Source: Pseudomonadota bacterium
GTDB lineage: Bacteria; Desulfobacterota; Desulfobulbia; Desulfobulbales; CALZHT01
Assembly: GCA_018823135.1 (NCBI GenBank)
Contig: JAHJJF010000151.1
Location: 1 to 53,617, forward strand
Direction: 5' to 3'
Length of the DNA: 53,617 nt
A program made the position numbers and the translations under genes. How positions within the stretch are numbered: the stretch's first letter is position 1; each line of letters opens with the position of its first letter. Below, in pieces: positions 48,660 to 53,617 of this stretch. Under the pieces are notes generated by a model. That model saw only the letters and a program-made list of their open reading frames with translations, did not search any database and was not told the origin of the DNA.

Positions 48660-51155
48660 ATGGGTCACCGAACAAAACGATTTATCAGCCGCACAATTCT
48701 CTCTCATGCCACGCTCGGAGCGCTGCTGGTACTTACGGTGTTATTCTTCACAGCAGGTGCCGCGGCTCAAGCAGATGACTCATCAACCTTGAAAACAATC
48801 AAGGTCATCATGGACGATAATTATCCACCCTATGTTTTCAGGAATGAAAAGGGGCAGCTCCAGGGAATTCTTATTGATCAATGGAAACTCTGGGAGGAGA
48901 AGGTCGGTGTCCGCGCCGAGCTCACCGGCATGAATTGGGCCGAGGCCCAGCAAGGGATGCGAAGCGGTGAGTTCGATGTTATTGATACTCTGTTCCGCAA
49001 CGATCACCGTGAGAAAATATATGATTTCAGCAAGCCATCCGCGCCCATAGACGTACCCCTCTATTTTCACTACGATATTTCCGGTATCCGTGGAGTGCAG
49101 GATCTGAAGGGCTTCGTGGTGGCTGCAAAAAAGGGCGATAATGTCATAGAAATTCTTCACCAGGGCGGCATCACCAATATCGTCGAGTATCCCAGTTACG
49201 AGATGATCATCGAGGCGGCCCAAAGCGGCAAAATCAAGGTCTTCACTGTCGACAAACCTGCGGCCCTTTATTTCCTTAACAAGGCAGGCATCCAAGACCT
49301 TTTTCGAGAGAGTCCGCCGTTGTATACCGGTTATTTTCACCGGGCTGTGCTCAAGGGCAATTCTCAAATACTGGCCACCGTGGAAAAGGGTTTTTCACTG
49401 ATCTCCGAAAAGGAATATCGAGCAATCGACAGTCTGTGGATGGGAATGCCAATCAGTTTCACGCCGTACTTCCGCTATTTTATCTATATTCTTGCTGTTG
49501 GAATGGCTGTCTTGCTGATGATGGGAACCTGGCTCTGGATGCTGAAGTTGGCAGTAACTCGTAAAACCGGTGAACTGACCCGGAAAATCAAATTACGCAA
49601 ATTGTCCGAGGAAGCGGTTCTGTCCAGTGAAGCGCACCTGAAAACCCTGATCAAGACCATCCCGGATCTGGTCTGGCTGAAGGACCCGGATGGAATGTAC
49701 CTGGCATGTAATGAGAAATTCGAACGGTTCTTCGGCGCCCGAGAAACGGAAATTGTCGGAAGGACCGATTACGATTTTGTAGACAAGAAATTGGCTGACT
49801 TTTTCCGCCAACATGATAAAGCGGCCATGGCTGCGGGAAAGCCCTGCGTAAATGAAGAGGAGCTTGTTTTTGCCGATGATGGCCACCTGGAACTTGTGGA
49901 AACCATAAAGACACCGATGTTCGGGAGTAAGGGACAGCTTATGGGAGTCTTGGGTATCGCTCGCGACATCACCGAACGCACCCGGTCGGAGGAGGACAGA
50001 AAAAAAATGATCGCGCAGCTTCGGCAAGCCCAGAAAATGGAGGCCATTGGGACATTGGCAGGTGGTATTGCCCATGATTTCAACAATATTCTGGCGATAA
50101 TTATAGGCTACACAGATTTGGCGAAGGATGATGCACCACCAGACTCCAAAATTGTTGGTGATCTGGAGAAGGTTCTTGAAGCCGGCAATCGTGCGAAAGA
50201 CTTAGTCAAACAGATTCTTACCTTTAGCAGACAGGCAGAGATCGAACGTATTCCAACACACCTTCACCCACTCATCAACGAAACAGTAAAAATGCTGCGG
50301 TCATCCATACCGACAAGCATTGCAATACAGGCTGATATTGACGCAACTTGCGGAGTCGTCCTCGCAGACCCGACCCATGTCCACCAGATCTTAATGAATC
50401 TCTGTACGAATGCCAACCATGCCATGGAGGAATCCGGCGGTATCCTGAAAATTGAGTTGAAAAAGGTTTTGTTTGACGAAGGTAATCGGCAAATGGGGTT
50501 ACATATTACACCTGGTCAATATGTAGAACTGATGGTCTCAGACACCGGCACAGGAATCGGCCCTGATCTGATTGATAAAATTTTCGACCCCTATTTTACC
50601 ACCAAACAATTAGGCAAAGGAACGGGCATGGGCCTGGCAATCATTCACGGAATTATTGCCGATTACGGCGGGTCAATCACCGTCGAAAGCGAACTGGGTA
50701 AAGGAACGACGTTTCATGTCTATTTCCCGGTGGTTGAGCAGGAAGAACTCCCGTTTGTCGAAGACGGCGAGGAAATACCCTCAGGCAAGGAGCGGATTCT
50801 CTTCATAGACGATGAGGAATTACTGACCGAGCTGGGTCAGGACATGCTGGAACGACTTGGCTATAATGTAACCATTCGGCGGAGCAGCCTTGAGGCCTTG
50901 TCCACATTTCAAAACAATCCTGATGCATTTGACGCCGTAATCACCGATCAGACCATGCCGGGTATGACCGGCGCCGACCTTGCCAGGCGGATGCTGCAGA
51001 TACGACCGAATATCCCCATCATTCTCTGCACCGGTTACAGCACCCAGATTGACGCGGAGACAGCAAAATCACTGGGAATCAAGGAGTTTGCCCTTAAACC
51101 GTTAGTAAAAGGCACACTTGCCAAATTACTTCGCAAGGTGCTGGATGCATCATGA
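48660..51155 (+). CDS. Hybrid sensor histidine kinase with periplasmic solute-binding domain
   Basis: 831 residues. Signal or anchor helix (about 15-35), a SBP_bac_3-type binding domain in the periplasm (about 43-260: IKVIMDDNYPPYVFRNEKGQ, GEFDVIDTLFRNDHREKIYD), one membrane helix (about 270-300), PAS (about 325-440, MYLACNEKFERFFG), HisKA with phospho-accepting His in GGIAHDFNNILAIIIGYTDL, HATPase (DTGTGIGPDLIDKIFDPYFT, GTGMGLAIIHGI) and a C-terminal receiver with Asp in FDAVITDQTMPGMTG. It probably senses a small ligand such as an amino acid. The receiver is attached, so the partner is a separate Hpt or regulator not seen here. Ribosome site GGAGG. Confidence 0.92.
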   Translation: MGHRTKRFISRTILSHATLGALLVLTVLFFTAGAAAQADDSSTLKTIKVIMDDNYPPYVFRNEKGQLQGILIDQWKLWEEKVGVRAELTGMNWAEAQQGMRSGEFDVIDTLFRNDHREKIYDFSKPSAPIDVPLYFHYDISGIRGVQDLKGFVVAAKKGDNVIEILHQGGITNIVEYPSYEMIIEAAQSGKIKVFTVDKPAALYFLNKAGIQDLFRESPPLYTGYFHRAVLKGNSQILATVEKGFSLISEKEYRAIDSLWMGMPISFTPYFRYFIYILAVGMAVLLMMGTWLWMLKLAVTRKTGELTRKIKLRKLSEEAVLSSEAHLKTLIKTIPDLVWLKDPDGMYLACNEKFERFFGARETEIVGRTDYDFVDKKLADFFRQHDKAAMAAGKPCVNEEELVFADDGHLELVETIKTPMFGSKGQLMGVLGIARDITERTRSEEDRKKMIAQLRQAQKMEAIGTLAGGIAHDFNNILAIIIGYTDLAKDDAPPDSKIVGDLEKVLEAGNRAKDLVKQILTFSRQAEIERIPTHLHPLINETVKMLRSSIPTSIAIQADIDATCGVVLADPTHVHQILMNLCTNANHAMEESGGILKIELKKVLFDEGNRQMGLHITPGQYVELMVSDTGTGIGPDLIDKIFDPYFTTKQLGKGTGMGLAIIHGIIADYGGSITVESELGKGTTFHVYFPVVEQEELPFVEDGEEIPSGKERILFIDDEELLTELGQDMLERLGYNVTIRRSSLEALSTFQNNPDAFDAVITDQTMPGMTGADLARRMLQIRPNIPIILCTGYSTQIDAETAKSLGIKEFALKPLVKGTLAKLLRKVLDAS

Positions 51156-51578
51156 TGTGCTGTTTAACAATAGCTGTCTATCACTGCGATCAATTATGGA
51201 GTATTATTCCAGCCAGGAATCAGCCATTCCATTCTCATAAGAATCGACCCCCGAACCACTTTGACTCCACTCAAGCAGATGTCATGTTGAAGTTTCTCTG
51301 GGCATAAGAGCAAAAACTCCGAGGCGGAGAGCTTAAAGACCGCTTTTAATTGAAAACCGGAAGATATCAGAATATCCACTGTCAATTCATAAATTAATGG
51401 TTTTTATCAACAGGTTCGGAATTTTTACTTGATAATTATTGGTAATCTTTCTAGCATTTTAGAATGAATGATGTTTGGTAGTGAAAAAGATTTTACAAGG
51501 ATATTTCTCTGGGTTTATGTATCATGTTTTCTGCCACTCAGCAGATTATCAGATTTTAGAGGAGACACTTCCCGCCAC
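51156..51578. other. Spacer before the cytochrome gene
   Basis: AT-rich. An open frame extends the cytochrome gene upstream to 51468, but the signal peptide begins at 51579. A 63-codon minus-strand frame (51194-51385) has no ribosome site or family resemblance. Promoter boxes could not be assigned. Confidence 0.4.
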
Positions 51579-52592
51579 ATGCAACCTCTTAAAATTCTTT
51601 CACTTTTCATCCTCCTGCTCTCAATCCTTTTCAGCGGCTGCAGTAATACCCTGAAGATCTCCCGGGCCATCCTGCCGATCAAGGCATATGAACAGATGAT
51701 CGTCGGACGGCTGGATGCGGATTATGTCGGCACCAGCAACTGCCTGGCAAGCTGTCATGAACATGACCGCATGAAGCAGGACTTTGACGCCAGCACCATG
51801 GGCGCCCAGCTGAAAAGGGATTCCGGAATGCCGCTGGTTGACTGTGAATCCTGTCACGGACCAGGTAGCCTGGCCATTGAAAAATTGACCAAGGAACTGA
51901 TTGCCGAAAACACCCGCAACGCAAAAAAAACAGCCTGCGACAATAAAACACTTATTGATCTGGAAAATCTTCCGGCCCAGGCCCAGTCCCTGATCTGCCT
52001 GAAATGCCATACCGCCAATGCCACTTTTAACCTGCACAACTGGAATGCCAGCGTTCATTCGATGAATGACGTCTCCTGTTTCAACTGCCATCATGTACAC
52101 GGCAGCCCTGACCTGAAGGTCAGCCCGCGCGACACGGGCCCCATGTGTTTCCAGTGCCATGCCCTGCAGCAGACCGAATTTTCCCTGCCGAGTCATCACC
52201 CCATGAGGGAAGGTCGAATTTTTTGTTCGGACTGCCACAACGCCCACGGCGGCATGGGCGGCAAACATCTGCGCAAGGACACCGTCAAGGAGACTTGCGT
52301 CCAGTGTCATCCTGAAAAACGGGGCCCTTTTCTGTACGAACATGCTGACCTCATGGAGGACTGCATGACCTGTCACGGTCCGCACGGCTCGGTGAACAAC
52401 AATCTTCTCAAGGCCCGAGAGCCTTTGCTCTGTCTGCAGTGTCATGTGGGCCACAGGATCGATACCAACACCGGGGCCCCCACATCAGCAGAATCACGAA
52501 GGGCCTATTATACCCGTTGCTCTGATTGCCATTCCCGTATTCACGGCACTGATACCCCATCCTCATCCGGAAATGGCAGGTTCACACAATGA
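51579..52592 (+). CDS. DmsE/MtrA-type decaheme c-type cytochrome lipoprotein
   Basis: 337 residues from ATG 51579, with lipobox ILFSGC near residue 20. There are nine standard CXXCH heme motifs in order: CESCH, CLKCH, CFNCH, CFQCH, CSDCH, CVQCH, CMTCH, CLQCH, CSDCH. A CX3CH sequence (CLASCH) precedes them at the place of the first heme, for ten in all. The layout matches periplasmic decaheme cytochromes of the DmsE/MtrA family, which sit inside an outer-membrane barrel and carry electrons across it. The start of the barrel gene overlaps the stop codon (ATGA), which supports a porin-cytochrome conduit for extracellular electron transfer. Confidence 0.9.
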   Translation: MQPLKILSLFILLLSILFSGCSNTLKISRAILPIKAYEQMIVGRLDADYVGTSNCLASCHEHDRMKQDFDASTMGAQLKRDSGMPLVDCESCHGPGSLAIEKLTKELIAENTRNAKKTACDNKTLIDLENLPAQAQSLICLKCHTANATFNLHNWNASVHSMNDVSCFNCHHVHGSPDLKVSPRDTGPMCFQCHALQQTEFSLPSHHPMREGRIFCSDCHNAHGGMGGKHLRKDTVKETCVQCHPEKRGPFLYEHADLMEDCMTCHGPHGSVNNNLLKAREPLLCLQCHVGHRIDTNTGAPTSAESRRAYYTRCSDCHSRIHGTDTPSSSGNGRFTQ

Positions 52593-53617
52593 GATGGCTC
52601 ATGGGCAAAACCTTGCTGGAAAAAATCCTGCGATTGGGACTGCTCATGTGTCTGACAGCGGTCACGGCGGTTGGAGGGGAACTCCAGCCCTTTAATACAG
52701 CGGAAAGTCTGGCCCTTCATAGAGAATTCGACACCCAGGCCCATCATGAAACCGAAGTGGATCTGTCCGTGGGATACCGGTGGCTGAACCTGGACGATTT
52801 CACCAGGGCCGGCGAGTACCAGTATCCCCATTCATCTTTTGCCGGCAGCATCAACCTGGACTCCTATCCCCTTCCGCACCGTTTCCATCTTTACAGCGAA
52901 TTTCTCGGTGCCAATAATTATTATGGGGACATGGGCTACGCCTATCACGACCTGCTGCTGTTCAGAGATATTTTCACCGGCAGCTATCACAACCTGGATC
53001 ATTATGATTATCAGCAAACCGGGGCGGCAGGTATTAATTACAATGATAAGAATCCCGATGACCTATACGGAACTGAAGTATACGACAACATACTGTCGCT
53101 CAGGCTCAAAGCCCCGGATTTCCCTTTTCACACCTTTCTCACGCATCGTTATATACAAAAGGACGGTGCCATACAGCAGCGTTACCTGATCGGAACTTTC
53201 GGGAATATCAACAAGACCTCAAGTTCCCGTGAAATAGATTGGAGAACCACGGACTTGACACTGGGATTCAACAGCCATCTGGGCCCTTTGGAAGTTGAAG
53301 TCGCCCATGAACGCACAGAGTTTGATCCGGGCCGGAACAATGTACTCTATGATGCCTACCCCATCCAATCCACCAGGCCTGCCGACACCTATCCCCATGA
53401 TGTTATTCCGGAAACGGAATCATCACTCAACTCAGTGAAACTGCACACTTCCTATACCGGCGGCTTTGTCGCCTCAGCGAGTTTAAGCCACGGCAACCAG
53501 AAGAATAATTACAGCGGCGCCCAGTCGGACACCCTGCACGGGGCCATGGACCTGATCTGGATTCCTGCCCCTGATCTTAATTTATTTCTCAAATACCGGC
53601 ATCAGGAGCTGGAAACC
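52589..53617 (+). CDS. MtrB/PioB-like outer-membrane beta-barrel, 3'-truncated by the window
   Basis: ATG 52589 overlaps the cytochrome stop. The frame is open to the end of the window (343 codons), so the C-terminus is missing. The N-terminal signal (LLEKILRLGLLMCLTAVTAVGG) is followed by alternating aromatic/polar strands (VDLSVGYRWLNLDDF, HRFHLYSEFLGANNYYGD, FHTFLTHRYIQK, LEVEVAHERTEFDPG). This pattern and the position beside a decaheme cytochrome indicate the barrel of a porin-cytochrome complex. I see no N-terminal CXXC like that of Shewanella MtrB. The family assignment is therefore mainly from context. Confidence 0.75.
   Translation, partial: MRWLMGKTLLEKILRLGLLMCLTAVTAVGGELQPFNTAESLALHREFDTQAHHETEVDLSVGYRWLNLDDFTRAGEYQYPHSSFAGSINLDSYPLPHRFHLYSEFLGANNYYGDMGYAYHDLLLFRDIFTGSYHNLDHYDYQQTGAAGINYNDKNPDDLYGTEVYDNILSLRLKAPDFPFHTFLTHRYIQKDGAIQQRYLIGTFGNINKTSSSREIDWRTTDLTLGFNSHLGPLEVEVAHERTEFDPGRNNVLYDAYPIQSTRPADTYPHDVIPETESSLNSVKLHTSYTGGFVASASLSHGNQKNNYSGAQSDTLHGAMDLIWIPAPDLNLFLKYRHQELET

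Noticed and set aside
51194-51385. 63-codon minus-strand frame upstream of the cytochrome gene
   Set aside because: No ribosome site and no recognised family; possible but unsupported.
51621-52454. 277-codon minus-strand frame opposite the decaheme cytochrome
   Set aside because: Antisense to a gene with nine CXXCH motifs; incidental.

Overview
The window looks like chromosomal DNA of a sulfur-cycling anaerobe of the Desulfobacterota, most likely near the Desulfobulbales. This is an inference from gene content: a split MetV / MvhD / HdrC-like operon, a MetF fused to a MetV-type cysteine domain, a decaheme cytochrome with an outer-membrane barrel, an IspD-IspF fusion, and many lipoproteins and periplasmic repeat proteins. 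No phage, insertion sequence, CRISPR array or plasmid gene was found, so the region reads as ordinary chromosome with several uncharacterised envelope operons.

Region 1 (1-10.3 kb): a FadL-type porin, then three minus-strand genes for surface or periplasmic proteins (a lipoprotein with nine 36-residue repeats, an 882-residue multidomain protein, a 73-residue protein), then a 1071-residue BTAD/SARP-type activator. Two promoter regions carry the same 17-base sequence built from GGTCACA heptads at 11-bp spacing, the site geometry used by SARP/BTAD regulators. This suggests a small surface-protein regulon.

Region 2 (10.3-19 kb): a CHASE2 adenylate/guanylate cyclase, ispDF, RNase P RNA, an RNase HI, a zinc-ribbon coiled-coil protein, a Nif3-like protein, a CAU tRNA (probably Ile2) and rmuC. 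Region 3 (19-25 kb): a lower-glycolysis operon gap-rimI-pgk-(43-residue membrane protein)-tpiA-secG, then tRNA-Leu(GAG) and cmoA.

Region 4 (25.3-33 kb): a Sel1-repeat protein followed by a six-gene operon that I do not recognise as any named system. It encodes a lipoprotein with a degenerate NlpC/P60-like domain, a TonB-like proline-rich spanning protein, two exported proteins, an ExbB/TolQ-like channel subunit and an ExbD/TolR-like subunit that keeps its membrane Asp. It resembles a proton-powered envelope motor with unfamiliar partners. A 165-bp structured, MITE-like element lies between the last two genes; its end motif recurs in other intergenic spaces.

Region 5 (33-42.7 kb): an HdrC-like / MvhD / MetV operon, kdsD, purF, a MetF-MetV fusion facing a Ste24 protease across a spacer with operator-like repeats, a small zinc-ribbon membrane protein and a Crp-family regulator. 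Region 6 (43-53.6 kb): three small uncharacterised genes, a copper-receptor-like TonB-dependent transporter, an exported protein, a hybrid histidine kinase, and a lipoprotein decaheme cytochrome overlapping a beta-barrel gene that runs off the right end. All functions are read from sequence by eye, without database searches.
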